Assembly (NCBI GenBank): GCA_905147135.1
Contig: LR990045.1
Span: 20,064,173 to 20,128,172, forward strand
Direction of reading: 5' to 3'
Length of the DNA stretch: 64,000 bases
From: Blastobasis lacticolella
Taxonomy: Eukaryota; Arthropoda; Insecta; Lepidoptera; Blastobasidae
The notes beneath the pieces were generated by a model, which was not told the DNA's origin, made no database searches, and saw only the letters and a list, made by a program, of their open reading frames with translations. Below, piece by piece: positions 11,501 to 26,500 of the stretch. Every line of letters begins with the position of its first letter. Positions within the stretch are counted from its first letter, which is position 1. A program made the position numbers and the translations under genes.

Positions 11501-14500
11501 CTTTCTGATACCGGCAGGTTTAGGCGCCTGTTTCGCACGTATTACTGACAGATGACCAGTGACCTCGGTGATTCCAACTGACCTGTTCCATGAATCCGCC
11601 ACCGCCCAGCTCCTCCTTGCAGCCGCCGCACACGAAGTGGTTGGCGTGCCAGGACACGCCCAATGCTTGGATCACGCGCTGGAAACAAGAAACAGAGCAA
11701 AATCAAAATACTGGCATATATTAAGCTGCCATATAAAGGCGTATTTTACTTTGTTTAAGAGCGTCTGTGACTAATTCTTTAAGGGTTCTCGCGCTCGGAA
11801 GCACAACGCCAAAATAAGAGAGATAAAGACTAGTATATCAGAGTCTAGGGTGCACGCCCTTCAACGATACAATCATATGCTTATAGAAGTCACTGTTTAT
11901 TCCCATAAATGAAAAATATCGTTTTTTTACGTGGAACGTTTTCATTCTGAACAGGGTTTGAGTTGTGATCAAGCGGTCATGGGTTATGACCGCTTAAACC
12001 CTGGAAGTATAGCATCTGCGAGAATAAATGTAATGCCAATATTTGGAGGATAGAAGGCCGAATATTGTTACACCGAATATTGTTTTATCGAATAATTGTT
12101 ATAGCGACGACTCCTCTACGCTTTGTCATAACCTAAGTCAATGCTCATTATATCAAACTTCACGCCAACAAATCATCATACACAAATCACTCACTGACGC
12201 GCCTTGATTGATCGCTATAAACCTATTCTCTGCCTATTTATAGGCTACTAATTTATTCTGATGCTTATTTTTCTCTCGGATCCACCGGGTGATGTCACCG
12301 CACCAAAACAATGACGAGCTCGCCGCGTGTGCCCCGCGTTGTGATTTTGACGTACGGTGTTTAATGGTCCGTTGTAACTATTTATCCTTCGTTCTTTTTT
12401 TAAGATTTGAATTATGTAAGTAAAAAAGCAGTGTCTGAAGCCTTTTTCAACAATAAATTACTGTTATAAAAATTGGAACAAGTGAAATATTTAGGATCAA
12501 TGTTTACGAGGGATGCAAAATATGAAAGAGATGTCGAAAGGAGAGAAAACGTGGGAAATATAGTGAATGGAGCAATACACACATTTACAGCCAGAATGAC
12601 TCAAAAGGCCCGTCTGGCTGTTCAAAGAGGGGTGCCGAAGCGAAAGTTGGGTAAAAGAAGAAGCATGTAAGTAGAATAAATGCAGTCAAAATAAGAGCGT
12701 TAAGAAATATGGAAGGAGTATCAATGAAAGATGAAATACGTAATATTGTAATAAGTGAACGTGCTTGAATCAAAGAAGATGTAATTTCAAGGATAGAGAG
12801 TTATGATTCACCAAAAAAATTACAGTAATATATTGCATTAAGAGTTGTAAGGAGTAGACCGGAGACATTTTAAAGAAAGGTCAAGTCAAGAGTACCATAA
12901 ACCGACGACCAAGTATGAAAATTTTGATGAATGTAAAAGAAGCAAAAGAGATGTATCATGTGTCAGGACCGTAGCAAGTGGAACAATGTGATGTATGCCT
13001 ATCTAATGAGGCTAATTTTACTCGAAACTGAAAGTAAGTAGTTTTTTTGGGATCGCGCTTAGTCTGAATTTTACGCGCTACTAGGTAGGTAGGTACTTGA
13101 TAAAATAACAAGTTATATTTGCGGAAGTATGGAAGACGCGCAAAGCGTTGCATACGCAATGAGCTAATAGCTTGCTAATTTGTGGGTATTTCGACGTAAT
13201 GTTAACTTAAATCCATTACTGGATTATTGTGCTTCTAAAATTAAATAATAGTTTAGTTAGTTTGAAGAAGAATACAATGTTAACTGCACGTGAAACTGCT
13301 ATCATTCGACCATCTAATTCTATTTGGATTAGCAAAATTATATAACTAAACATAAATATGAAACTATTCATCTTACAGACAAACCATGAATATGGTTTTG
13401 TAAGAAGATGTTTTAGGGATGTGTAAAGTGGTGTACCAATGAGTAAAAAACTAGTTTCTAATTAGTAGCAGAAATTCGAAAACGATTGTAACGAAACTGA
13501 ACAGGACAATAAGCATGCAAAACAAAGTATACACTAATATAATTTCTATGTGTAGGCAGCTAAGAATCTATAACGTAATAAGCTCCGCTTTTTACTGTAT
13601 GGACAAAGCAAAATATGCTGTGTAGAGTATCTAAATAACAAAATAGGTGTCATACTAAAATATTGCAAGTGTCTCATTTCTATTACTGGAGAAATCCAAG
13701 TTTATGATCCTTCCCAAGCGCATGAAATATGCACGTTGGAATATACAGAGTTGAAATTATTAGACAGTTGCATCACCGATATTAGCAACTTTGTCGACAT
13801 CTGCGGCTAATATAAGTTAGCGGGAACGTGTAAGAAACATGTATGTATACGCTTTGCCAAAATTGTATGTTCTTCGAAGGTAGGATAATAAATTAAGCGT
13901 TGTAAGGCGGGGACGGCGTCGGTTTCATCGAAACGAATGATTTTTAAATGTCCAGATTGGCGTTGCAGACTCATTTTAAACTAAAATTACCTATACAGAA
14001 TTGCTAAAGAACTAAACTGAAATATCACCAAACACATTTTTGAATTATCGCCTTACTGTCGCAAACTATTCGCCTTAATGTGCAACACAAAAGCAAGGTG
14101 AAATGCCACCTTGACAATCATATTCTTGAACAGCATAAACAGAAGATCACACTGCTAATAAAAAAAGTAGAAAAGCTCAAAACTCCGCCTCCAATAAAGA
14201 CTGATTAGCAAAAACTGGCAAAAAATAAGTCTACTTATTATTCATATTTTAGTTTTTTATAACATTAAATCAGGCGATGACCCACACCATACATCCATAC
14301 ATAACCTGACGCCTTTTTTCTTTTTCATCCATTCTTTTTCAATATACTCATTATATCAGGCCGCCTTTCTGCTCTAGCCGATGAAACGATTGCTGACGCA
14401 GTCGGAAAATTACATAATCAACAGAAAGAGTCGGATAACCTTCGACCAAGTTCACATCCTACTCTAATATTTTCTAAACTACGAAACCCACTGAAAACCA

Positions 14501-17500
14501 GCGCTTCGGTTCGCACCGGGGCAAAATGCTGAGTGAGGTCCCTTTTACACATGCATTACACCACTAACACACACCACTTATCTACTACCATACGCATCGA
14601 CACTGTGCTAGATTTTATTTGCTTCTGCTTTTATGTGCTTTTTGTAAATTTTTATGCACTTTTTCTTTCTTCTGTGTTACACAATGTCGTGTTTTCCAAA
14701 TTTTTGTGTTGTGGTGTTTCTGTTTGTGCAAATAAATATTTCTTATTCTTATAAACCGATTAATGAAACAAAGCTAAGATTCATCTCGGTTACACTCAAC
14801 GTAATCGGTCCATCTGTTCGGGAGCTATGATGACACAGACTGATACACAAAGCTACAGATACACAGATACCCTTGTCAAACTTATTACACCCCTCTTTTT
14901 CATCGGGGTTAAAAAAGGAAGTAAGATCCTCAAAAGCTATGTTGCGTTGCGTTGGCTACAATTATAAAGTGTTTGTTTTCAATTTATTGCACTCGTCGAC
15001 TTTAATCTAATACTTTGGCTATTCTAAGATTACCTACTATATGTTTATGCAGTGGTATTTCGTTTACGTATTCTGCCTCACATGGTGTAATGCTGATGTC
15101 TGTATGCAATCGTAAATTGAGTATTTTATTGCGTTTTATCGATGTTTTATTAGCTATTAAATTAGAATAGGCAAAGTGCACCTCGCAAATGAAATAAACA
15201 ATCATTGGTACTCTATACTGAATTAAAATACCTACACAAATATAAACCGTAAAAATATATATAGATTCTTGAAGTTTATATCCAAGAAACTTTCTAAACA
15301 ATGCAGTTTTGTTGATTCTTGAAGTTTTACCGGAAATAACAGCCATCCCATATTCCCTATCCAAGATACCTTCAATCGAAGTATTTTTGTTAACGCTTCT
15401 GGTACCGATATCATACCTATATTAACAGTCTTAGGTTATTCCATAGACATAAGTTGTAGTGTCCAACCAAGACTTTGGCTTCGGCCATCTTCGGTTTAAA
15501 CCCATCTTCAGCGAAAACGAAAGGTTTCGCAGAAGATCCCTAATAAACGTCATCATATTTCAAAATGTTATTATTTTTGACAAATTTTGATTATTTGAAC
15601 TACGTTTGTTTAATATACTGTCTAATTTAAACCTTTAATATTGAAGATTTAAAATTATTTATATTATTAATTGTATGTAGCTGGTAGCCAGTCCTTATCA
15701 AAAATTCTTAGAGCTTTCAAATCTTCGGCTTCGACCAGAAATTGACCTTCGCTCGGACACTAATGAATTGTCACAATTATAGTGCCAACCACAATTAAGT
15801 CTAAAAAAATAACAGGATAACTTGATACGAAGTAATAACTCCTCGGCTGCGTGTCATAACCTCACACTATGCCCCCAAAACTGTGAACTAAGACATTTCC
15901 GTGTCCATATGCGGACATTGTAAACAGCGGTGAGTCACAGGAGTTTCTCACAAGTGCGTAATGTGACCCGCGGTGTACTCCCATAATAATTGTTGCAATA
16001 AATTGCATCCTATGTAAGCATCGTGACGCGTTCTACACTGTTTATTTATTTATTCGTACGGCAAAAATACAATATACGAGAAAGTGTGATGCGACTGAAC
16101 TCTTTTAATATGGGCGTGATGTTTGAATGCAACTTTAAAGACAAACAATGGAAACAAAAAATTTGTTAGGATAGATTTAATTGTCATAAATCATTGATAC
16201 TAAAGATTAGATGTACCCAAATATTTCATGAACCAGAGATACTCAAATACACTCGTCAAACTTACAACAATCCTCTTGTGTCGGGTATTAAAAAGGACTT
16301 CCGATATAGCGTGTGTGTGATCCTACTATTCTACTTCCTACTAATGTTATAAATGCAAAAGTTTGTAAGGATGGGTCTATGTTTGGATATGAACTATAGC
16401 TTATAGCCCAGAATAGCACATATGCTAAATTCATCCCGAAATTTAATGAGGTTCCCGCAGGAACGGATCTTGAACGTTGTAACCGAATTTTACGCGGACA
16501 AAGTCGAGGGCAAAAGCTGGTGTCTTATTATGTTTTGAAATACGCCTGTCTTCTGTACAATAAATGGTTTTGAAAGAGAGAGGGACGAAAGGGGAGAGAT
16601 TGTTTTCACTATTGGCATTGATATATTTTCCTTATGGTGTCACACCCATACCTACAACGCAAAACTGCCTAAAGAAGCGTGTATAGGTACAAGCGCGTAG
16701 TCATTGCCATATTTTTTCCTCTAATCCCCTAATTCCTCGTATAAATTACGTAATGGTAGCGTAATTATGAAACGGACTGTTTACAAGCCGGTGGATATTT
16801 CCACTATGGCACCTGAATGAACGCAATTGTTCGCAGGCTGCGCAATTGCTTCAGACGTATAGTCATCGCCGCTAATAAAGCTTGTGCAAATCCTTTTTAT
16901 TACCTCTATCATAATATCGCGGTCTACTAAGAGCGTCGGTGGCCGGGTCCGAAATATCTTCAATGTACGGCTTTTTTACAGTTTCATAACAGTATCTTCA
17001 TCATATATTTAAGAGTATGACTCTTGTCGGTAAAGCAATCGCCACTCTTCTCTCTTGTCTGCCAACCTCTTCATCTACACTAATATTATAAAGAGGAAAG
17101 ATTTGTACCTATTTTTGTATGTTTGTATGTTTGTAATGAATAGGCTCAAAAAGTACTGGGCCGATTTAAAAAATTCTTTCACCAATAGAATGCTACATTC
17201 TTCCAATTTGACATAGGCTACATTTCATTTTGAAAAAAATTAGGGATCCTTGGTAAAATTTGAACAATGTAACCGAAGGTGTAGAAAAATGAGTCTTAAA
17301 ATGTCTTTCGTCGAATGCGCTGCCGAAACTATTAGCGATAGAACAAAATAATGTACAACAATATTGAAGAACATCATAATGTCTACAAAAAACTCCGCGG
17401 TAGCATATGTCCAACTATTGTAGTTATGTCACTACAACAACTTTTTTCATTTTAAACATTAATGAAAATGCTAACCAAATTCAAACCATGCTATTTATGT

Positions 17501-20500
17501 GTTTATATTAATCCTTATCCAAATAAATTATTTTATGGTCAAGACCATTTAACTACCTATAAAATAGTTTTTAAATTATTTAAATTGGACATTCCATTCG
17601 AAAGATATCACGAGTTTAAAAATGTGAATATTAGACAAAAGTCGCGTGTTCGCCGCTCAGTCCGCTCGGCTATCTAGGCAGCACGGGGTACGGGAGGGGA
17701 GTCAATGTCAAGAAATAAAGTGCCGCGCGGCTCACTCGCGCGATCGGCTCCTTACGCAGCGGTCGTGTGTAACCCGTGTACCCGTAGTAGTACCCGTGCG
17801 AAGCCGGGGCGGGCCGCTAGTCTATTTATAATCATAACAGTATAGATATAAATATTTATCAGGTGGTAGGACTCTGTCAAACCTAAAGAGTCCGCCAGGG
17901 TGAGTACCACCGCCTTATCTATTTCTGCCGCCAATCAACAATGCTTGCGTTGTTGTGTTCCGGTTTGAAGGATAAGGTAGCCAGGGAAATACAGGCATGA
18001 GGCATTTCATCTTAGTCCTTACGGTGACAACGCACCTGCGTTCCTACATTTTTGTTGCCTGCAACCTAAATGCATGAATTGTAGATGTTTAGGGCGACAG
18101 TTACCGTTTACCATCAGGTGGGCTGTCAGCTCGTTTGTCACTGCGTAGAATAAAAAAATAATTATGAACCATATCTACCTATTTTTTAACTGGATATGAC
18201 TAACACCTACCATAAAGAGGTATCGCAAAAATCAAAACCCAGAGCTGCCTACAACGCGTCAACGCCTCAAACGCCCACTGCACCCGGGCGAAAGGCGCTA
18301 ACCGCCGCAGGTCGTCAACGCATATGGCTTTACGCGACAAGGCCGCCGCTGACTCACACAGCTTCCTCGCCAGTTATGGGCAAAGACGGCGGCGGCTACA
18401 TTTTTTAATAACGTCAGAATTAATTGCTTGGTGTTTGTTTCAAGATGGCGAGTGTCGGTGGTAGAGTTTGGCTGTTTGGATGATGATTGGAATGTTTAGA
18501 TTGCAATACTCAATGCAAGTATCAACGTCCGTGGTCGAGTGGCGGTATCCAACAACTATACTCCCAACATAGTGGAAGAGGCTCAAGTCCAACAGTGAGC
18601 TGTTACGGACTGCTCTTTTCTCTGGATCGTGTGACACAAACATCGGCAAGGCCGGCACCGCTTCCGCTCCCCTTAGGTCGCAAATGTCTTGGGTCTCGAG
18701 TCCGCTAATTTACTTGGCTCGATTGAATTGTAACCGGATCGCAATAGCAGCGATTATTGTAGCAGATTACCAAAAACGCGTAAAACTGCCATTGAGCCGC
18801 GATCACATTTTAATCGAGTCATTAGTAAATTAACGGCCTTGAGAACCTGATGGCCACTTTCCTTCAGATGGACCGTCTAGCCGTGTGCCTCCCTTAGCAT
18901 TAAAAAAAACACTAGCAACAACAAACAATTTACACTACACATGTACCTCACTGATTCAATCGATTGCATTAACACAGCTCAGCATCGCCGACATAAAGTC
19001 GACAAAACGACTCGTTTTCGCCCCTGGCATATCGTTATTCCATTTAGAGCTATCATGAACGCGATGCGGTATTAAAGCAACGCACTTTACGTTTGCTTGT
19101 CAAACCTAATCACCCAAGTAATGTAACGAAGTATTCTGAGTTTCTGACGCATCGGTGGCATCTGACGCACCGATGCTTGTTTTTTTGCAAATGAAGGCGA
19201 CCTCGTTTTCCTTTGACCTGCCGCCGCGCGTCACTTAACTGATAGTGTGGTTGATTTACTTTCTTGTAAATATTATTGTTTTGAAAGTGAATTTGGATGT
19301 TTTGTTGTAAGGATAAAGCTGTGTTTGCAAGTTCTTTTTGCGACGCGGGAAATGCAGTAGATCAACGTCATACCACGTGTCACAAAGTCGAATCCATGGG
19401 CGCACCCATCCACCCTCGGCTTTCTACAACATTGACAAGACTGTCAAACTTTTCATCATCATAATTTGCCTGCCCTTATTCCATTCATTTGGGGTCGGCA
19501 CAGTATGTCAACATGTCAAAGACCGTCAAACTTTTATTGGTTAAATATTCTAAAATACAAACAACCAAAACACTAGTTCATTTTTTGGTAGTTCGTCTCC
19601 CGTAATTTCACCCCTAGGGTTTAAAAATTTTTATGAAACTTTTTAATTCTTTCGAAGGATTTACTTTAATTTGCAGAAATATTTTGCACTGTAATTAATG
19701 ACAAATGAGATCCAACATTTTAAAAATGTATGCCCTAAGGGGTAAAAGGTTGAACAATAAAGGATTTTTCTTTTTGTACCTGTTCACACGGGATCGGGAT
19801 TAATATGAACTGGAAATATTGGGGGAAAACAAGCGGGGAAAATTTAACAGGTCGCGCGCCAAGTGCTGGAGCCAATTCATATGAGCCTGTTGAATTAGCC
19901 CGACACCAATAGATTTGTGTCCATTATCAAAGCCTTTCCAAATCCCCAACTCACTGCTAATTTCTAATAAGTATAGGCGTACGAGACCACGCAGTCTTAT
20001 ATGGTAGCGGTTTCCTACGTGTGATTCACGCATTGTTTTTTTCACAACGCCTCAATGCCAAGGAGGTTTTATTATCAAGGCCACGGATTATGGTATTAAC
20101 TTATCGCACCTGTTACGATATCGTAACGCCGTGATAAGGTAACGTTGCTAGTATTTTTGTTGGCTTTATTGTTGTGTAACAGGTTCTGAATTATGACGGC
20201 GTAGTCTGTTTAGGAATATACATAGACATAGCCATAGATAGACATGATTTATTTTGACATCACAAAAATCCATAAGCGTGTACATAATAAGGTAATTTTA
20301 GAGTACTTCAATGCTAAACTAAAGCAACTAGATAGGATTCCCTTTCACCGGGTGAAATGGCAGTCAAATGCTTGACTAGTCCAGCGGTTTGGTTCTAGTT
20401 TCTATTTAATTTTTCTGAGGTTCATACCTTACATGATCTATGAATAAATGAAATATAAGTGTTGCAGTAACTGCTTACCACCAGGCAGGCCGTAAGATTG

Positions 20501-23500
20501 TTTGCTATCCATCTGTGGCCATAATAATTTTAGGATTTTTTGTATGTGATCTACTCAGTAAAAAACGAGCATATCTGATAGGAACATCCTACGGTTAATG
20601 TACAAAGTTTTCCTGTTACAAAAGTGCAGAACCGCAGGTGCGTTATCACTGTGAGGACTGATAATTTGCCTCTTGCATGTGGGTAATTGTGTTGGCTACC
20701 TTATCTTTCAAACCTAGAAAGGAATTGTGAAAAACAATTTTTTATTTGTTTATAAGTAGGCATATCAGATAGCGCAGTAATTACCAGACCGGCTGAGCAG
20801 ATTGTTACGAATTCGATTCCCTACCTGATAGAAAACAGAATATTTTTGACTGTAGGGGAGTAGGGGACTACTTCACTTGTCTTTTACTATATATGACCAG
20901 CGGGGCTATTGGCTAACTCAGTTGACAACTGCATTTGACACTAGATAATTCTACACCACGTCATCTACGTTGAAAACTGGCAATAGCGTCTACCAAATTA
21001 GAGTAGTGTCAGATTTTTTATCAAATTCAGTTGTCCACTGAGATAGCCGATAGGCCCTCAGATCTGAATTCCACATTTTCTTCATAAAATGGGTGTTTGC
21101 TGTCTTCTTTAGGAGTTTTCTAACAAGGATTAAGCGGCTAAAGCTATGATTGTTGAGGACATTGTTTAGGTATTTATTGCTTATTTTATTACTATCATTA
21201 ACCTTAATAATTGACTAAATTATGTTATATTACTATTGTTAAATTCCACCACTCATGTCATTCAACTATACAATAGTAACACCGCACTCATGATGTCTAA
21301 AAGTTTACCACTCGAGGTACTGTAACACTGCTTGCTACACTGAGTTTAAAGTAAAAATGCAAATGTTTAATTGATGTTATATTGATAACTTTGGTTTTAA
21401 GAAAGATATAAAATACATATAATACCTTAGATCTAATTCAAATGGAACACATTTGAATTATCACCTAGCCAGTGCTAGCGACCTATCTAAACCTACACGC
21501 CTATATCCTACTTGCTCTAACCTACTTAACCGACTAGAGCCGCGGTTACCCTACAGGAGCAGCAGGCCAACCCGAACGCCTACCTAACTTAGAGCCCGTC
21601 CAAACATACGGCCTCCGAGACCTACCTGTCCTAGAACCCGTCCTTACCTAAGGCCTGCATGAGCACACACGCTACAGTACTATGCTATAAGTTCTTGGAA
21701 CAAAAAATACATAAATTAATACACTATTGTGACATTTAACTATTTCATTATTTTTCCATTTTCAATTATATTTATTATTGCCCTTAATTACCACCATTGT
21801 GTCATTTCATTTATTATTTACATCACCAATGATTGTGTTATTTTATTTGTGTAATTAGCTGACCTGCCAAATCCTGGATCATGGTCAAAGCGGACCCCGG
21901 GCCCTCGTGCGCGAGAGCACAACCGGGACATTAACGCCAAGACGATTTTTTAAATTGTGTTATTTTAGTTCAATTCTTATTTATTAGTATACAGGACGTA
22001 TTATTGTAAATTTAAGTAAGATATATTTAAATCTAACTTGACTTAAAGCAACAATTATCAATAAATATGAATATGAATACTTGTGGGATAAGTTCGCCTT
22101 TGCTTTGTAAGTGTTTCCTTTTGAAATGTACTATGTTGTTGCAATAAAGAGTTTACATACATACATACATACAATACTTCCTGGTTTCCTATCGGACTCC
22201 TGCCTTTTTTTAATATTAGACAAGACGGGCATTTGACCGCCATCTCACCTCACCGAACCGTCGAAGCTGACCGCATCACGCGTTTCCTTATCATCGCTGT
22301 CGTAACCTAACAAGGCAATAAAAGGGCCGTACCACGTTTTAACTAGCTTACAAACCAAACTCATAACCCTGGTGTAGGTGTGACTCTGTGAGTCTATAAA
22401 ACGGTTTATCGCTGCCACGTTGGCACCCAATATCGGCCGAGTTACGTCATCTACGGCTAATGACAATGATTTTCGCCGAAATCTGCCGTTAGTCATCACC
22501 GGTAGGCTTGTTGTGGCTTTGCCGGCCGAGTTGAGAGGAAACCGAAGCGTGGTTTGGTAGTGAATAATTGAATTAAATACACACATCATTATGCATGTAC
22601 AATGTTGTAGGTGGAGACGAAACGTGGTTCATCTGCCCGGGGATTTTGCTCTCTTCTACTACCAATTTTTGTGGGCTGTGGTGCTACGCAAACCACGACA
22701 CCACCGTCGTGCTGGTGGAACTTGGCGCCGATTTGCGACCATATCGTTAAGTAACAGGAGCCTAAATGGCACTCACGTCGGTGATGGGCTGCCCGCAGCC
22801 GTGGCAGCGTGGGCTATCGTGCTGCGCGAACAACGACACGCACGCGACACCACCGTCGTGCTGGTGGAACTTGGCGCCGATTTGCGACCATATCGCTAAG
22901 TAACACGAGCCTAAATGGCATTCACGTCGGTGATAGGCTGTCTGCAGCCGTGGCATCGTGGGCTATCGTGCTGTGCGAAGCACGACACGTATGTCACTCT
23001 TCGTGCTAATGGAACTTGGAGCCGATTTGCGACCTTATCGCCGTCTTGCAGATGGACCCGCGATCTTATCGCTAAGTAACAGGAGCCTGAATGGCACTCA
23101 CGTCGGTAATGGGCTCTCCGCAGCCGTGGCAGCGCGGGCTATGGTGCTGCGCGAAGCATGACACGCACACGACGCCGCCGTCGTGCTGGTGGAACTTGGA
23201 GCCGTCGATCGGCCGCCGGCAGGTGTCGCACGCGAAGTGCTCGGGGTGCCACTTCTTGTTGAGGGCGGTGACTATCTGGGGAACAAGATAGCGGGTTGGT
23301 CGGGTGGCGCAAAATCTGGGGAACAAGTGGGCGGGTGGTTGGTCGGATGGCGCTAAATCTGGGGAACAAGTGGGCGAGTGGTTGGTTGGGTGGTGCAAAT
23401 CTGGGGAACAATGTGGCGGGTGGTTGGGCGGGTGGTGCGAAATCTGGGGAACAAGCGGGCGGACGTCCAGACTGAGTCTTGAACGGAACAGACGCGTTGA

Positions 23501-26500
23501 TGATGGGATATAAGCTATATGCGTTCAATAATTCATGCGTGTTCCAACATCTTTGTAAACTTTCGTATTTATATTATGTATAGGATATGTTATTACTCCT
23601 TGTTTTCAAACCAATCTAGTACTTATCCTTTATTCTCAACGTGTCAATTAACAGTACAACATATAATAGCCATAGCTAACACAGTACATATTGCTACTAA
23701 TTATAAACAAACAGACTAAACTCAGATATGATTGCTCATAATTGTGTGGACAGTTAGACTACCGTGTATGGCCTTTGTAAATATATTGCCTTGCATGTGA
23801 TCATTCATTGAGAGAACAAGTGGTTAACATTAGGTACAATATAAGAGCATAAGTGCTTGACCACCTTAAGGATCATATTCCTGTGCAGTTGTTAAAAGGT
23901 TTTATATTTATAGCATTCAATTTATGAGGTATATAAAAATACGCTGGGTATCAATGACGAATTCTTTGTGCCTATGGGTCAACAAATTAATTCTGGCTAA
24001 ATTATTAACTCCAATGATGATTGAATATTAGTTCGCTTATGGAGGATATGTTTTTAACCCCGAACGCAACTTTTACTTATTTAACAAATTATTACTTTTT
24101 TGCATTGGCCATTGTTGTGTTCCGGTTTGAAGGATAAGGTAGCCAGCACAATTACAGACATCCCTCCCAGACGTCCTCACATCCCACAAGCCATCTGCAT
24201 TTTTATAACTTACAAACTAAGTGCATAAATAATAGGTGATAAGGGCGACAGTTGCTTGTTTGCAGCCGAGCATTAAAACGTTTACCCAACAAATGATTCA
24301 ATCTGTCAATACCCGCAGCCGTAATTGAAACAACACTCGCTCGTACGGCGCGGTCAAGGCCGACTATTGTTGTCTTCGCTAATTACCGTGACGATTGAAA
24401 ACGGACGACTCTGACGGAATGTCAATGATCTGGCGTCTGCCACGTTGTCTGGAAGACGTCGCTTTTCGATAGACAGAAAGTGTTTGCGTCGCCTATAGTA
24501 ACATCTAGGTTCCATTCATATATTCGACGACCTGAGTGGTTCAGTTCGTTGTGCCGGTCTGCTATGCAGAGGTCCCGGGTTCCGATTCCTGGCCGAGCAG
24601 AAATTGAAATGATGAATTCAAATTTCGGTTACGGGTTTGGGTGTAGTATGTATTTATCAGTTATCTAACACACATAACACAAAATTTGCTTACCTTGGGG
24701 CTAGATGGCGCTGTATAATTTTGTTCACGCATATATATTATTGATGATTGATTATTGATGCATGGATCTGTGTCATCCGTAAAGACTTATTTTTATTATT
24801 ATTATTTTAACTTAGTAAAAGTTACATAAGGTGCGGGGAAATAATATGTGGTTTCAGCAATTTGAACCAGCAAAAACCTTTTGTCCGCGATTTCGTCTAC
24901 GTAAAGTTCTGTCATTTGCCATATTATCGCGGGAACTACTCATAAATACTGGGATATAAAGCTAAAATACTGCAAAATTTCATCACGATGACGCTTAAAT
25001 CGTTTGACAAGCCACGTTTCACCAAAAATGTGGCCTGCAACACGATTTGTCGTAAGACTACAAGGTTGATTTCAATTTGCAATATTCTGCGAATAACATG
25101 TCTTTATCCACATTTTGGATGCATGCGAAGTTCTGTCAAAACTGGTAGAGCTCGTCTAATCTAAAATGACGCGCCCCACTATCGCCTTAACGCACACAAG
25201 CAAGTTTAAAATATGGACGCAATACATATACAAATGCCGTTGTAATTGGTCATTCAGTTGCCGGTGGGACATAACGTAGGCATACAGATTATATGGTATA
25301 CAAGATACAAAAAAATATCCAAAAAATACCTTACATCGCGTGTGCTGCGAAAACTATTGATGATAGAACAAAATAATGTACTAAGACTTTGCAGAACACA
25401 TCATTATCTACAAAAAGTGTCGCAACAGTATATGTAACTATTATAGTTATGTCACAATAAGTGTTCTTTTATTTTCAAAATTTAATTGAAATGCCGCCGC
25501 TAAAAAACGCTCTTTATTTGTATATTGGTATTAATCCTTATCAAAATCAATTACTTTATATTCACGACTGCTTCAATACCTTTATATAACTTTTCGAATT
25601 ATTCAATTCAGACATTCCATTCGAAAGATATCACGAGTTTAAAAATGTGAATATTAGAAAAAAGTCGCGTGTTCGCCGCTCAGTCCACTCGGCTATCTAG
25701 GCACAGGGTACGGGAGGGGAGTCAATGTCAAGAAATAAAGTGCCGCGCGGCTCACTCGCGCGGTCGGCTCCCTACGCAGCGGTCGTGTGTAACCCGTGTA
25801 CCCGTAGTGGTACCCGTGCGAAGACGGGGCGGGCCGCTAGTATATATATACATATAGTCGATATTTATGTAGGTTAATACTGTGTGAGTAGGTACCGTAT
25901 GTTGACAATGAGCAAACCGTGTTTGCACTCGGCACCATCTTAATCTGCAATGTACTTTGTATTTCTGTTATTGTTGTCGAACTGTCGGTATATCACTTAT
26001 CGCAGATAAAGGATTCTGGTGCGGGTAATATCAATATTGTGTTATCGTTTACTGCGTTGGTTATTTGTTTATTTGTCGATAGTGATATAATTGTGTCAAC
26101 GTCTATAATCGACCCAATCTCTTTAGGAATAAGGTTCCTTTTTAAAACCTTGGTGAAAAGGAATTGCACCGTATTCTCATTGGTTCCCAAACTGCCGCAG
26201 AGCCCTAGGGTGAAAATGGTACGCACTGAGACTTTATACAATGCATCTTGTGGCAATGTCAACTGGCTTCTGCACTTGGCAGTAACCAAGCGAGCGTAGT
26301 GATTTCAAAACTACAGCCCCTTTTGAGAAATTATGCTTAGAATAGCAAGCTAACATTCTGCTTTCATTGAAGTTGGTCTACTAGAGTTCACGCAAAGATC
26401 TTCTTTTCTGAGGGCGTCGTAAATAAAAATATACAACTTGTAACGGGAGTTGCATTGCAAAAAGTTTGGGAATTCCCCCACCTTAATTCAACACGCTGAC

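Noticed and set aside
18240..18400. GC-rich segment as an exon
   Set aside because: No acceptor and donor pair gives a continuous frame that fits a neighbour on either strand.
23276..23465. CRISPR-like array (regular repeats with spacers)
   Set aside because: Units are contiguous with no unique spacers, in a eukaryotic intron; it is a minisatellite.
22591..23513. Several overlapping plus-strand open frames
   Set aside because: They are antisense readings of the LIM exon 2 copies and of the minisatellite.
25919..26299. 126-codon hydrophobic plus frame
   Set aside because: No recognised motif, and an equally long frame on the other strand covers the same bases; composition alone does not support a gene.
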